Positions 33,750-46,402 of a stretch of 64,000 nt of DNA are shown here, piece by piece. The notes beneath the pieces are model-generated. The model saw nothing but the letters and a program-made list of their open reading frames with translations. It was not told the DNA's origin and made no database searches. Position numbers and translations under genes: made by a program. How positions within the stretch are numbered: the stretch's first letter is position 1; each line of letters starts with the position of its first letter. The DNA comes from Liolophura sinensis (Eukaryota > Mollusca > Polyplacophora > Chitonida > Chitonidae), in contig NC_088300.1 of assembly GCF_032854445.1 (NCBI RefSeq), forward strand, positions 57,822,984 to 57,886,983, read 5' to 3'.

Positions 33750-34022
33750 TGACAATACATCTAATGTACCTCCTTGTTGCAGGGCGGCTTTCCACCGCTC
33801 TTTTATCTAATGACGCCTTACCGAAGACAAGTAAGCTGTCCCGCCCGAGCCATTATAATGATACGTGTCAACCAGTAGTTGCACTATCCATTTCACGCTA
33901 AGCGCCATACGAGGAAGCTAGAACTTCCTCTTTTAAAACTTAGGTGTGACTCGACCCAGGATTGAACCTGGATCTACCGCTCCCGAAGCGGACGCTCTAC
34001 CAACTGTGCATGCTAGCGGGGC
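33750..34022 (-). repeat. SINE family B, minus strand, 3'-truncated
   Basis: The plus-strand text gacccaggattgaacctgga and tcccgaagcggacgctctac is the reverse complement of the family B head with a good B box (ggttcaatcc). The body runs left to about 33750 (gtacctccttgttgcagggc). The terminal 'acgacattaaacc' tail is absent. This head is better preserved than that of the copy at 28835. Confidence 0.8.
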
Positions 34023-35989
34023 GGGTATGTTAGACATGAAATAACTGAATAAATATCGCGTGGTATTTACTGTTATTATATATTATGATGTCGTCCGCAT
34101 CAGCACTTTTTAGTTCTGCATTTTAATGGTATGTTCAAACAAAGTAGTTTCTTGCCAAAGGGGAATTCTAGAATCTGTAAAGGGCTAAGAATTCAGATCT
34201 GTATGTCTGTTCAGTGCACGGGTGTATCGAAGAGAAAGCAATAATGTAGTTTTTGTGGTTGTTGCTCCAACGTTCTTTAAGATATCAAAGCAATCATGGA
34301 CACTCTCTTTCCAAAGGTTCGCTTTTTTGGTGAGACGGTTTTGTTGCAAATTTCATCTTTGGATACCGTTGTTGATCGTAGAGATTTTTTCCCGAAACAG
34401 TAAATGCACTAACGTGCGCCTAAGGCAAATGTGCCAGCTATGAAGGAAAAACAATGTCGTTTGCACAAAAAAAACTGAAATAAAATTCACTTTTTGATCG
34501 TAAATGCTTAAGGCAATGTGTGGGAAATAATAATCCCTCTCATATGCGGAATGACTATATAGGAGAGCCAGTAGAGAATAAACAAGACCGGAGCCTTTTC
34601 TAACGGGAGTCCTCAGAACTGAAAGCAATAAAGAAGGATTACGTTCGTGGAGTTTTATAAGAAGTATAGGTGTCAATTTCTTTTATCTAATAACTAACGA
34701 GACTGAACTGTGCCCGCCCAAGCGCCAACATAGGTAGGCCTACATACACACGAATGTACAAGAATGCGTTATGGTTTAGAATCAGCCAAAGATGACAGGT
34801 CCTACTGGGAAAGAAAAATAGCTCAGGTGTCTACCTATTGTAGGTTATACTAGGTACGCTGTCCAGGGGACCTAGTCTGATTAAATTTAAATCACCTTTA
34901 CATTGTGAAGGTAAATATATGTAGGCTATACCAACTAAACAGCTCGTGAAGACATGGTTTGTGGTTAAGATTTCAGCGTACAGTACCGGTATGTCATCTT
35001 CAGAAAACGTTGACAAAGCAACTGTTTTTCTTCGCTGCAGACTACGTCCTTTGGCATATAACGAGAATGTCTTCAGGGCAACTTGCGCAGGTTTTAGATT
35101 TATTTATTTCAGTATCGTCTTTACATAATAAGCACGCCGACTTGCGCAGGTTTTGGATTTATTTATTTATTTCAATAAAAAATCTTTACATAATACGTTG
35201 TATATGCTCAATGCTCAAAAGCCATGGGTGCAGTAAACAGTGGAGAAACGAGGTCACATCTTATGGAGAATCCGTTAGACATTAGATTTTGGTTTATTCT
35301 CACTATTTGCTATAGAGCTACAGAGTTTATTATTAAATCGGTTTAAAGGATTGTTCATGAACAGCAGTTATACTACATGTGAAATAAACAGCAGGCGCAT
35401 GTGTTCACCTTGGAATGTCAGTGAGATAGACATCGCTTTAATTCATTATTCATTCATTATTTCAAACTGCAAAAATGTTCAAATTGCTGAGACTACATAA
35501 TATCCCAGCGAGTTAGGTCATTCGCAACAATTAAAAGTGAAATCAAAAACAGGGACGTTGGGACAAGGTCGGCTAGATGTATTCCAGGGCGGGTACACAG
35601 CCCCTGTATGTTGAGTTTTACCATTGAACATCATCTTGTGTTAATGTAAACATGGTCAGCTGTTTGTGGAAGACTTGGTCTGTAAGTAGGCATTGCAAAC
35701 CAGATCATGTCGCTGCTGAGAAGTGCAACAAGGACAAAGACACCAACCATATATAGACATGCGTCATAGTAATATAGTTGGTTTAAAGGATTAGTGACCA
35801 GATTGGTTGTTTATTCATAATTAGCCACCCCAGTATATATTGTTAAATTGAATGTGAAAAAATGTTGGAAAAAAAGTACAGTAATTTGAGCAATACGGTA
35901 TTAAAATCACGAGATAACGATCGTCATTTAGTACAGTGTTAAAAAACTACAGTAACAACAAGCATATCGAACTTCTCAACGAAATCCTT

Positions 35990-36160
35990 TGCTGTCCTCC
36001 ACACGGTTATAAAAACAGGTCCTCGAAGAACCCTGGTGTTATTTTTTTCAAGTTTCCAGACGATTTGGAGGGCACAAGACGGAAGGGTTTTATAGCCATC
36101 AAACACAGCCGGATTCGTAGGAGTTTGGATAAGAAATCCTGGTGGACAGCTAAATTTTAA
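35990..36160 (+). pseudogene. THAP zinc-finger domain relic
   Basis: The frame reads CCPPHGYKNRSSKNPGVIFF, then KFPDD...RRKGFIAIKHSRI, and ends at a TAA. 'NRS-KNPGV-FFKFP' is the signature of THAP C2CH DNA-binding domains (cellular THAP proteins and P-element-type transposases). The second zinc cysteine is tyrosine here, the usual tryptophan after RRK is glycine, and the C-terminal Cys-x2-His part is absent. This is a decayed or first-exon-only copy. It lies 1.2 kb from the P2X7-like relic at 37395 and on the opposite strand. Confidence 0.5.
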
Positions 36161-37394
36161 CAGCAGGGAGGAAAAGTTAGGCTTTAAATATATGTATATA
36201 AACTCTGGTGATAGGGCTTGGTGGGTGTGCAAAGAGGGAGTGCATTCGTCATTAATTCGATCAATCTTCGTTATGCAGGTAAAGTGAAATAAAACGTAGA
36301 TACAACCTCGTGATGGCTTCAAATGAATGTCGCTTTGATACACGCAACCCCACTGGCAGTGTCTCTTCTGTATAACAAATTGTGAACGGTGCACAGCAAA
36401 GCAATGACCGTCTGACAGCTAGACACAGATCCCATTGCATCTTCCGTTTTCCCGAATGTAATTCTGTGTATTTTAGGGTGTAAATGTTTTTTTTCTGTTG
36501 CCAGTCTGGCGTTTTTTGGTGTACAGGTGCATGCTTGGTATCGAAATGATGGAAATTGTCTAAGCTTTGGACAGGTATGAATTTTAATGATGAAAGTTTG
36601 AAATTCAGGGCGAGAGGACACAAGGAGATAGGTAGCAATGAGGCTGCGAGTGACGTCCCCCTTGCGTTGCTGGGCACCCCTCCCAGCTGTCGGCATAGAA
36701 AGGTTCAGATCTGGACTGTCAACCCATGTCAATATTTTCATGGCTTCTTTCTCACAGGCTGGGCCAGGTATGCACCAAGGCTTATTGGCCACTTATGTTT
36801 GGGACTGAGCTACGGCGCTAAACGTTAACTTTGATGCTTATGGAAAATTAATAGGGGTCTGTGGCCAGCAAATGCAATGCTGGCGGTTTCTGACGGGCTA
36901 CAAATGAAAACTATTCAAAACTAATCGTGTTGCTTGACTGCGTTAATCAAGAATTAATGACTGAGGTTGAAATACTGGTTGTTGATTAAAATTACTCATC
37001 AAAGGTGTTTAAACAAGCGACTTCAATACTGCTCATGGTAGGTGCGAAAGCAATCTTACATAGTGATAATCCATCCTCCACTGTTTTAATCTCTAATCCA
37101 GATTACGATGATTAGCGACACGGCAGGAAACAAAAGAGGATTAAAGCCACCCTTCATAATACATGTACCTGTTTCATGTGCTGAAGTAATTCCGGCCATA
37201 ACATAACTAGGAAAATTGAACAGTTGTAGGATTTTTTTTAAATATTGCCTTGATTAAATGCACTAAAATTAATTCCCACATGTACATTTTTGAAGAAACT
37301 CCATTCGGGGAATAGAATGATATTCACTGAAAAGCAGACAGAAAAAAAGAATAGGGACGAAATGTAAACCTACAATGTAATACAAGATAAAGCT

Positions 37395-37860
37395 ATAGCT
37401 TACCAGTCCGTGTTGAAAATACCTAGACAAAGATCAAATTCAGCGTCTGAAAACTCGGAATCTGAAGTCTGACAACCAATGTCAGTGTCATAAATCGGAA
37501 CTTCATCGTCGTCCATATTGATTCAGATTGATACGGCAGTATATTTGCTTCTGAGTAGCTAGAATCCATCTCGAAAATGACATTGTTTTGATACGAATTC
37601 CCATGCTATAGAGGCCAGCTAGAATTGGGTTGGCCATCTATGGCGACACCCGCCGAGCTTTACTGGGCAGCTGGCTGGCTGGCTGATCGGCTAGGGTAGT
37701 AAATCTATTGTTTTTGGTGGATTTAAAGCCATAATTACGTTGATCAGAGCCCCTCCCCCCCCCCCCCCCGGTAAGATACTGTTAAACAGGTTATAATCTT
37801 TATACTCAGGGCAAGTAACTAGATCTGGACACTAATCCTATAATTAGTAGGATTGTTAAA
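37395..37860 (-). pseudogene. Relic first exon of a P2X7-like-domain gene (copy B)
   Basis: On the minus strand it aligns with copy A from its 5' leader (accaaaaacaatagatttac) through ATGGATTCTAGCTACT at about 37570, the acidic stretch (SDSEFSDAEFDLCLG), and NTDW, which ends at a good donor (gtaagc, at about 37405). A one-base deletion after about 18 codons shifts the frame relative to copy A, so it is broken. A poly-C run (37748-37761) interrupts the upstream leader. No downstream exon was seen on this strand. Confidence 0.45.
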
Positions 37861-37894
37861 TCAAAGCTAATTCATTAACAAGAGCATAACCAGC

Positions 37895-37985
37895 ATTATA
37901 GATTGATTGTCTGATTGGTTTTTAATGGCGTACTCAAGAATTTTCCACTGGAGGAAACTGGAGTAAACCACGTACCTTCGTCAGA
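37895..37985 (-). repeat. SINE family A, decayed minus-strand fragment
   Basis: gattgtctgattggttttta, ggcgtactcaagaattttcc and ggaggaaac match the reverse complement of the family A tail. The central 'cggcggccagcat' is deleted. Confidence 0.55.
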
Positions 37986-38727
37986 TACCTAACAAACAGC
38001 TTGCTTCACACCCGTAACCTAAAGAAAAAGAGAGTGTTGCGAAAACGCAGTTTACTCTAGTTCACCTAAACTTTGGTATTTAAAAAAAAAGAAGCACACA
38101 AAGGTCTCAAAATAATACTTGTGATGCCAACACTTTTCCTGATAAGAAATTAATACAACTTCACAAAAATTCATGTGTGGATTTAGAGATAAGGTGAATA
38201 AATCAATCAGAAATAAGCAAAATGTCTGACTGGAAAATGGCTAAACTTTAGGTGAAATGCAGTGATTTGTTAAGGGCTTGATCTGTGTATTGTAGAAAAG
38301 ACGACCATTCATGAATGTGCCCAGTTTGAAAGATGCCTATATGTCAACTTAATTCCAGAGTTGTAGTCTCTATATCCTGCTGAAAAGAAAGCCACATTTT
38401 AGATTTGCCTTGAAAGGAACTAAGGGATAATCAGGATGATTAAAGGAGAAGAAAATTTAAATATCAAACAAATACCACCCAAAAGAGTATGCATTTTCTC
38501 GCAGGTGCATGCCATAAAAAATTCTAATATGATGATAAGTTATAAATAAAGTCAGCGTCAAAATCCGCTGTGGGGCGAATCCATTTTGCCTAAGAACTTG
38601 TCCTGAAGTCTTCTGTGTTAGGAGGAGAAACCGCCGAAGTGCAGTTCCAGTAGAACTCTTCTTTCCAGAAGGTAGCGAACAGTACAATTCGTTTTCCGCG
38701 TGACGATCGGGACACCGGAATGTTGGA

Positions 38728-38912
38728 TTTATTTATTTATTTATTTGATTGGTGTTTTTACGTCATACTCAAGAATATTTCACTTATACGACGGCGGCCA
38801 GCATTATAGTGGGAGGAAACCGGGCACAGCCCGGGGGAAACCCACGACCATCCGCAGGTTGCTGGTCATTACGCTGCGCTAGCGCGCTAACCAACTGAGC
38901 CACGGAGGCCAT
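38728..38912 (-). repeat. Short variant of SINE family A with perfect TSD
   Basis: Intact head (ggcctccgtggctcagttgg on the minus strand) and intact tail, flanked by the 12-bp direct repeat cggaatgttgga (38716-38727 and 38913-38924). It is 185 bp against about 268 bp for the copy at 47512. About 85 bp between the head and 'agcaacctgcgga' are missing, including the B-box region. Confidence 0.9.
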
Positions 38913-40074
38913 CGGAATGTTGGACGTAGGTTCCGAGTTCACACGAACCAGCCGGCAGTTTTAACCACTCTCACTGGCTGAGAGGCAACATACCCCCAGC
39001 ATAAATTACAGGGTGTTCCTGACGGAGGACGCGATGGACTCAGCGATTAATGCCAGTATTGCCGTTTTCAGGCTTTACGTGTATGGCGAGGAAAAATTAT
39101 GCAGCAGGCACCACCAGATAGAAAAAAATGTGCTCTTTTCACCCTATATTTTCACAATTTTAAGGTTTCTTCCCCTTTAACCAACGAAACGTTGCGGTAA
39201 TGTCTCGTCTAAGCAAACACTATTTTTTTGCAAAATCGACCTATTTGAGGCCTACATGGATGTAAAGTCCCTCTAGCTCTCTACATTAATTAAATATCCT
39301 GCTTTAAGTTATCTGAACGAACGTTGCATTAAAGCCGTCTCACTTCAGTATAGCCTCTAACCTCATGTCACCTAATTCCTGCAGTAGGCCTATATACTGT
39401 AATATTTGCTAGGCCTTTTCTGGCGAGTCTAGATGTGTTGGTCCTGTATCATTTGGTTTTCATAACATTTTTTTCATTATTAGCATGCCAGTTAGCTGGC
39501 CATCCACCCTTGAATTATTGGATGATAGCATTTAGAGTTTCTCAGCCAGGAAATCATTTATAGTAAGCAATCATCTGTATGAACTCTCCACAGCGGGACG
39601 TACACATGCCTTTCTCGGCTGACCTGTCAACCCGTGTTGACGTCACACTCACGTCAGCTCACAGCTGATGGACACCTCTAAATTAGGGAACGTGATTTGA
39701 TGAATGGCGACTTGATGCTGGTGCCCGTGTGACTGGGCCGTGTGAGCGTTGCTAACCGTGCAATTATTCTACGGTACTTCCCTGGCCTGTGATAGTCATT
39801 AAACCCTTTTCACGAAAGGAGCAATTGGGCTCATATAGCCGGAAACGAAAACATTACCAAACTCTGTAACATGAATCTCAACTCGGATCGTTAATATACA
39901 GACGTATTCGTGAGTGTGAGACGTCGTTCGTGTTTATATACACTGTATGTGTACGTGTCTGTTTCATAAGAGTTATAAAGTTCTCCGTGCTCAACTAATT
40001 AAATGTATTGTGATTCTTGTTTTTCCTTGCACATCACTTACATTTTTGGGAGAGCGAGGGTTGGGCAAGCCTAA

Positions 40075-40292
40075 GCCTGGTGAACCCCAGGGCTAACTGC
40101 TGCACTGCATTCGTGGCAAATACCGTAAGCTTTTTAGTGTGGTCATCAGTGAGGTCGAATGTTCGAATCCAGTTCTGTCTGCTTTCTTTAAGTCAGTAGG
40201 TTCCCCTTGTGCCTAACAAATGGCTGCTGTTTTTTTCCCAGAAGGAAATATTTCTTGAGTATGGTTTTAAAAACCTAAATAAATAAAATACA
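40075..40292 (+). repeat. tRNA-headed SINE, diverged, family A-like tail
   Basis: A B-box-like 'tgttcgaatcc' occurs at about 40161, and the 3' end reads 'aaatatttcttgagtatggt' plus 'aaataaataaaat'. The middle does not align with family A, so it may be a sister family sharing the 3' tail. Confidence 0.45.
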
Positions 40293-42099
40293 CTTGACTA
40301 GGGTATATCCAAAGAGCACACACCTGAATCCCAGCTAAATGAACAAATTTTCTTATGCACTAAAGACGCCCTAGACCATGCGTTCAGTTACAACAAAGGA
40401 GTTCTAGGCCTACCGCCAAAAACAAAAAATCTACATTTATGCCCCCTTATCTGGCGAAGGTGAAGAAACGTTTACAAAACTACAAGATGACTCAGATGGA
40501 TTACTACATGTACCAAGGCCTGTACAAAACTTCAGCCCAGTCGGTGCATTAAACTCCCATAACGTCCAGACAGATAAGCCCCGGCAATAACAATAGAGCT
40601 CATCTCCGGAGGAAATAAACGCATTATGTCTTAGACAGCAGAAGCTTATACAGTGCAGGTAAATGTGAAAGGAAGCTTTCAGAAAAGTGTCTACATTTGG
40701 CACTTTTTCATGTTTTTCCAAAGTCAAACCTAAAGAGGGTGATTTCTGTGACAAACTCGTTTTCAGGATGTTTTAATCACGTTTACCCATTTTAGATTAT
40801 CTTTACAACGGCTTCCTCTGGCTGTTAGTCTTGTATACACCTTGCATCACACGATAATCACGCTATTGTCACGCTTTATATAAATATGTACCTGTGAACT
40901 GATTTGTGAACAAACAAGGTGACCTGAGCAAATACATTTGTGGCTCATTTTGTTTCTTAAAATATTACATCATATATTTACACAATAAAAAAGACGAGAT
41001 GATGAAAAGTGGAGTTTATAGCCATTTTTCGAAAGTGAAACACAAATTCCAACGTTCTAGAACTTATGCATATGTATGCCATTTTACATCAATCTTAATT
41101 TGCTCTATATACCCATTAACATGGCGGCAAACATATAAGTATAGTGCAGTGCAAAGCGTGAGTTAGAAGACGATAGTTCTATATAAATGCCAAAATAATA
41201 AATAAACAAATACTTTTACCTCAATCGGAACAAGTACAAGAGATAAGCTTATTTACAAAACAGATAGTGAATTACATAAAATCTGGAGCTCTTCATAGGT
41301 AGATGTTCAAAGTAAATGGCTCGACTTTTGCATATGCGGGCCACTATTTTGGTCACATGTACAAAAACCATAAATATCAGCTACAGATGTAACAGCTGTG
41401 TATCAGTTAGCTTATGTATGATTAATCTGACACCTTCGTGTGAAATAAGATACATTTATATTAGACTTAATAATCCGCTATTACGTGATGACTTATTTTG
41501 ACGTGACCATATATCACGGCAGGGCGAAATTTGAGCGGGTGAAGTGTGAGGTGTTGACTGGGTGTCAGAGTAAGGTGGATAGGCATGGTGTTTAATTGAA
41601 GCAAGATTGTGACCATAATCGATAAGATGAAAGTGGATAGAAATGAAAATTTGAAATAGCTGTTTTGCATCGTCTAATTGTGTTTATATGATATTTGCCC
41701 CCCCCAAACTCATTTATTTTATAATTTTATAGGTCTTTTTTCACTTATATGATGGCAATCAAGTTTGTAAAAGTTGAAGAGACCGACAAGCAAATAGGGG
41801 AAACCATCTCTCAAGGCTCCTGACAATTGTCTCTATTTCAGGCCGTATGCAAAACCTTAAGCTGTATTTGGACATGTAACCTTACTGATCGGTTGAACTG
41901 TATGTCCAGTGAGGGCCCTCAAACATGTGGAAAACTGAAAATAAAAGCCCTCCCAGAAACATGAATCATAACAAGAGCATTAATTGTTTAATTTGGAAGG
42001 AATTTAAATTTCGGAACTGCCGAAATGTAAACAGTGCTGTCAGGGAAAGTATCAGTCGTGCTGAAGGTGTAAAAAGTCGTTATATGTCCTGAATTTTTC

Positions 42100-43222
42100 T
42101 GATGGATCGGCAAGGTTGGCCTACTGAAACAGACGATTTTAATGTTCCGATGGACAGAATAGCAGCAATGTTGGCGTTCTGAGCCAGATAACTTTAAACG
42201 TTCCCATGGACAAAAGACCAGCATGGTTAGCGTTTTGAGCCAGAAGACTTGAAATGTTCCAATGCATGGTTGGCATTCTGAGCCAGATGACGTAAAGTAT
42301 TCCGATGGAAAGAAGGCCAGCGAGGTTAACATTCTGCGGCAGATGACCTGAAGTGTTCTGATGGACAAAAGACCAGCAAAGTTAGCGTTATGAGCCAGAT
42401 GACGAAGTTTTGTGATAGACATAAGACCGGCAAGGTTAACATTCTGAGCCAGATGACTTGACGTGTTCTGATAGACCAAAGAGCAGCAAGGTTAGCGTTC
42501 TGAGTCAGATGACCTGAAGTGTCCTGATGGACAAAATGTGCCAGAAGACGGAGTTTTCTGATGGACAAAACATCAGCATGATGAGCATTCTGAGCCAAAT
42601 AGCTTGAAGTGTTCTGATGAACAAATGACCAGCACGATTACAGTTTTGAGCCAGATGACTTGTAGCGTTCTGATGGTCAGAAGGCCAACATGGTTAGCGT
42701 AATGAGCCAGATGACGTGTAGTGTTCTGATGGACAAAAGATAAGCGCGGTTAGCGTTCTGAGCCAGCTGACGTGAAGTATTCCGATGGACAAAAGACCAG
42801 CAAGGTTAGCGTTCTTTGCCAGATGATTTTACATTTTCCCGATGGACGAAAGACCAGCAAACTAGTCGCTCTGAGCCAGATGATTTGCAGTGTTCCGATG
42901 GACAATAGTTCATTGAGATTGATGTTCTGAGCCAAATGACCTGAAGCGTTCCAATGGACAAAAAACCAGCAAGGTAGACGTTCTGAGTCAGATGACTGGA
43001 AGTGTCCTGACGGATTAAAGACCAACAAGTAGGCGTTCTGAGTCAGATGATTTGAAGTCTTCCAACGGAAAAGAGTTCATTGAGGCTGGCGTTCTGAGCC
43101 AGATGACCTGAAGCGTTCCGATGGACAAAAAACCAGCAAGGTAGACGTTCTGAGTCAGATGACTGTATGTGTCCCGATGGTTTATAGGCCAGCAAGGTTG
43201 GCGTTCTGAGCCAGATAACCTG
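42100..43222. repeat. 57-bp minisatellite, about 20 units
   Basis: Units of about 53-58 bp, mostly 57, follow the pattern gaccagcaaggttagcgttc, tgagccagatgac, tgaagtgttccgatggac. Units differ by 10-25 percent. As 57 is 19 codons, several minus-strand frames stay open (41988-42479, 42750-43028, 43043-43453) and translate to 19-residue repeats. I do not call these genes. Confidence 0.9.
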
Positions 43223-43715
43223 CAATATTGGCTTTTTGAGCAAAATTGTCGATGGATCATTCACCTGGCTGCAAATTGTCCAACTACTGTAACTTCTGGC
43301 ATTTTCCTCCAAATTTCCGAAAACTTTTGTGTGAGTCAATTGCCTGCAGGGCGCGGGTGTTCTATACCAAATTGCCTGGTACCTAAGATCATCAGCAGGT
43401 TTGGGAAACATATATAAAACGTGTATTGTTCTTACACGTTCGTTGAAGACCACTCAACACCTTTCACCAATATATGCCCTGCAGTTCTGCATGAGAGACG
43501 TAAGAAAGGCTCACCTTGATATTCCAGTTTTCTATATCCTTTAAACTCACCAGTGCTGTAACAGTGAAAAATTCTTTATTGTGGAGGTAAACAAAGAAAA
43601 TAGATGAAAAAAATAATAAAGATAATTTTTAAAAATTGTCCGCGTTACCAGACCAGTGATGTTTAAAGTGCCTTGTTTATGGGTAGGTCAAGGGATTATC
43701 ATTGAAGTGTCACTT

Positions 43716-43865
43716 ACATATACTTCACTTATACGACGGCGACCAACATTATAATTGGTGTTTACGCCATACTCGAAAATATTTCACTTATACAACGACG
43801 GCCAGCGTTATGGTAGGGGGAAACCGGGCAGAACCCCGGAGGAAGCCCACGACCATCCACAGGCT
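43716..43865 (-). repeat. SINE family A, minus strand, 3' part partly duplicated
   Basis: It contains 'tggtgtttacgccatactcg', 'aaatatttcacttatac', 'gacggccagcg' and 'gaaaccgggcagaaccccgg' as the reverse complement of the family A 3' half. The segment 'cttcacttatacgacggcgaccaacattata' (in part) appears twice in tandem at its left end. Confidence 0.8.
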
Positions 43866-44009
43866 GCATATAAGCTGGGACTAATATAACATTATTTATG
43901 TCCAAGATAAAAGCCAGAACCATTCAGATATTATCCTAACATTTTTCAACGATTTAATGATTTTGTGAGTTGAATGTGATGACAATACAGCATTTCAAGT
44001 ATTTCTAGT

Positions 44010-44125
44010 GGGATCGCTTCCCGCGGTGGCAGTTTCGAATCCTGCTCCTGATGGTTTGAGCTGCTTATAAGTGCTGGGGATTTCCATAGTGGTACTGTGT
44101 TTTCCAGAGTTTGGTTTCATCCATG
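44010..44125 (+). repeat. Possible tRNA-headed SINE fragment
   Basis: A B-box-like gtttcgaatcctgctcc lies at about 44032, followed by 'gctgcttataagtgctgggg'. It is short and boundaries are unclear. Confidence 0.35.
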
Positions 44126-44159
44126 CATCCATAAACATAACCACCTTATATAACTGAAA

Positions 44160-44480
44160 AGGGGACGTGTTTAAGTGGTTCAGTGGTGAGATGCGTTACT
44201 GCATCCACGAGGTATCGGGTTCAATCCCGGGATTTGGCACAAGTAATTTTAAGAGTCACCTGTTCTCATTGAGAAGCCTGGTGCAGCCGATGTCACAGGC
44301 TTACGTTCACTGAAGACCAAAATATGGAGTGGAAATGTATAGGATTACGTCACACGTCGAAGGGTCGATCGATATACACGGGGTGAGCAAGAGCTTGGAG
44401 GTGAATTGTAGTAAATGCAAGCCCCAAGCCCCTGTTGAGACACGGTTGACGACATGCATTGATGTTTAACTGTAACCATC
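44160..44480 (+). repeat. tRNA-headed SINE with good B box
   Basis: The head has 'tggttcagtggtgagatgcg' and 'cgggttcaatcccggga' (B box at about 44217). The body runs to 'caagccccaagcccctg' and 'gacgacatgcattgatgttt', partly reminiscent of the family B end. The tail is 'ctcaatgaataaacaa'. Confidence 0.6.
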
Positions 44481-44628
44481 TCAATGAATAAACAAGTGCA
44501 ATATGCTTATGTTCTTGAATGTGAAGTAAAACAACAATCTAACAAACAAACCATAAATTATTGAAGAGAATAGAACAGTGTATGTTTTATTTGCACATTA
44601 AAACAAAATAGGCATATGACTGCATATA

Positions 44629-44805
44629 CATACTGGCTTCCTCTCCGGCAGTATGTGGGAAGGTCTTCCAGCAACCATCGGATGGTCGTGGGTTTCCCCC
44701 GGGCTCTGCCCGGTTCCACCCACTATAGTGCTGGCCGCCGTCGTATAAGTGAAATATTCTTGAGTACGGCGTAAAACACCAATCAAATAAATAAATAAAT
44801 AATGT
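44629..44805 (+). repeat. SINE family A, 5'-truncated, with short TSD
   Basis: Very well preserved from tggcttcctctccggcagta to the (AAAT)n end. It is flanked by ctgcatata at about 44620-44628 and 44806-44814. Truncation at the 5' side with a TSD fits incomplete target-primed reverse transcription. Confidence 0.8.
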
Positions 44806-45779
44806 CTGCATATAATTCTTCAGTCGTGAATTTCCCAGAGGAAAACGTAGTTTGAACTGCAAGTAGCCCCCGGCCACCGTCCACAGAACGTCATGCAGGT
44901 AATGGTATAGAGTTATGGCCTATACAATTAGATCGTCCTGCAAACCGGTATCGGTATATATTTCTTGTTGAATAGGAAATCACACGGTTTAAAACCAGTC
45001 TTATTTACGGAGGTATAAACGTATACATTTTAAGGTTTAATTATGCATATAACGTGTTATATATGTAGACTATCGGTGCAATAGTTAATTTACTTTGCAG
45101 GGTAGATAGCATATGAATATGACTATATATGTGCCTATGTAGCTCTTAGTTACATGTACGCCTATAGAGAGAAAGAGAGATAAAAAGGGAATATGAAATT
45201 GAATAAACTAAATCAGGGTAGGCCTAAACTAGTACCGTACGCAAAAGGTTTACATCTAATATATTATGTTTCGAGCAGATCACCCTCCCTGGCCTCACAT
45301 AATTCTGTAGGCTGTAGTATATATATACACGAGGGCCTACCTATGTATTTGACTGGTAGGCCTAGCTGACCTCACGATTGATTAAGGGAGATGCTAAAAA
45401 AAAAACAAAACAAATATTCAGGTTCAAGTTTAAATGATTTTTTTTTTAGGTCAGATAAGTATTCTACAAGTATCAATTGGATTTGAGAACATTTTCATGA
45501 TATATGTCTGATATACTTTTTCATCGCTATGTATAAATTTATTTGACAATATTGAAATATGAAGTGCAGCCTCGACTATGGCACTCAAAATCAACTTCCA
45601 GTGCGTGTGATTATTTGACAGCAAAATAGCACACAGAACCGACGTGCCTAATTACTGTGTAAACCATTAGCTGTATTTGCTAAAACGTTTGGAGATTACA
45701 TTGGTAATTAGATCGATCTGAAGTCAGACCGAACTGTTGTTAATTCGTGAGAGTACAAAGTGATTCCCTCTACAGGTGA

Positions 45780-45954
45780 CATAACGTCACAACCCAATTT
45801 CCACCAATGAACGTCAGCGATTGGTCGACATTTCCGAACAGGCAGCCATTTTGGATTTTCCACCACACCCTGGGTTATGTCGAACGTGCTGCAAGACTAT
45901 GTTTAGGGTCATTTGTTGACCCATTTCAGAGTCTAGTATACGACCTAAGAACCC
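45780..45954 (+). promoter_or_regulatory. Putative GRK promoter/5' leader
   Basis: It contains CCAAT (45803-45807), 'acgtca' motifs, and gccattttgg (45845-45854), which resembles a YY1 site often found near TATA-less start sites. No TATA box is evident. An in-frame TAA at 45946-45948 fixes the start codon at 45955. Confidence 0.4.

Positions 45955-46402
<448 letters not shown>

Larger units (their letters stand above)
28086..45954. other. Intergenic region between CFAP99 and the GRK gene
   Basis: About 17.9 kb without a supported intact gene. It is populated by SINE families A and B, two gene relics (THAP, P2X7-like), MITEs and a 57-bp minisatellite, listed separately. Stretches 32000-33700, 34050-35930, 38920-40060 and 44880-45780 hold nothing I recognise. 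Confidence 0.65.

Noticed and set aside
36319-36792. 157-codon minus-strand frame
   Set aside because: No recognisable domain, no splice context, and an overlapping open frame on each of several phases; looks like chance in a slightly GC-richer patch.
41988-42479. 163-codon minus-strand frame and its neighbours up to 43453
   Set aside because: Produced by the 57-bp minisatellite; the frame changes whenever a unit has an indel.
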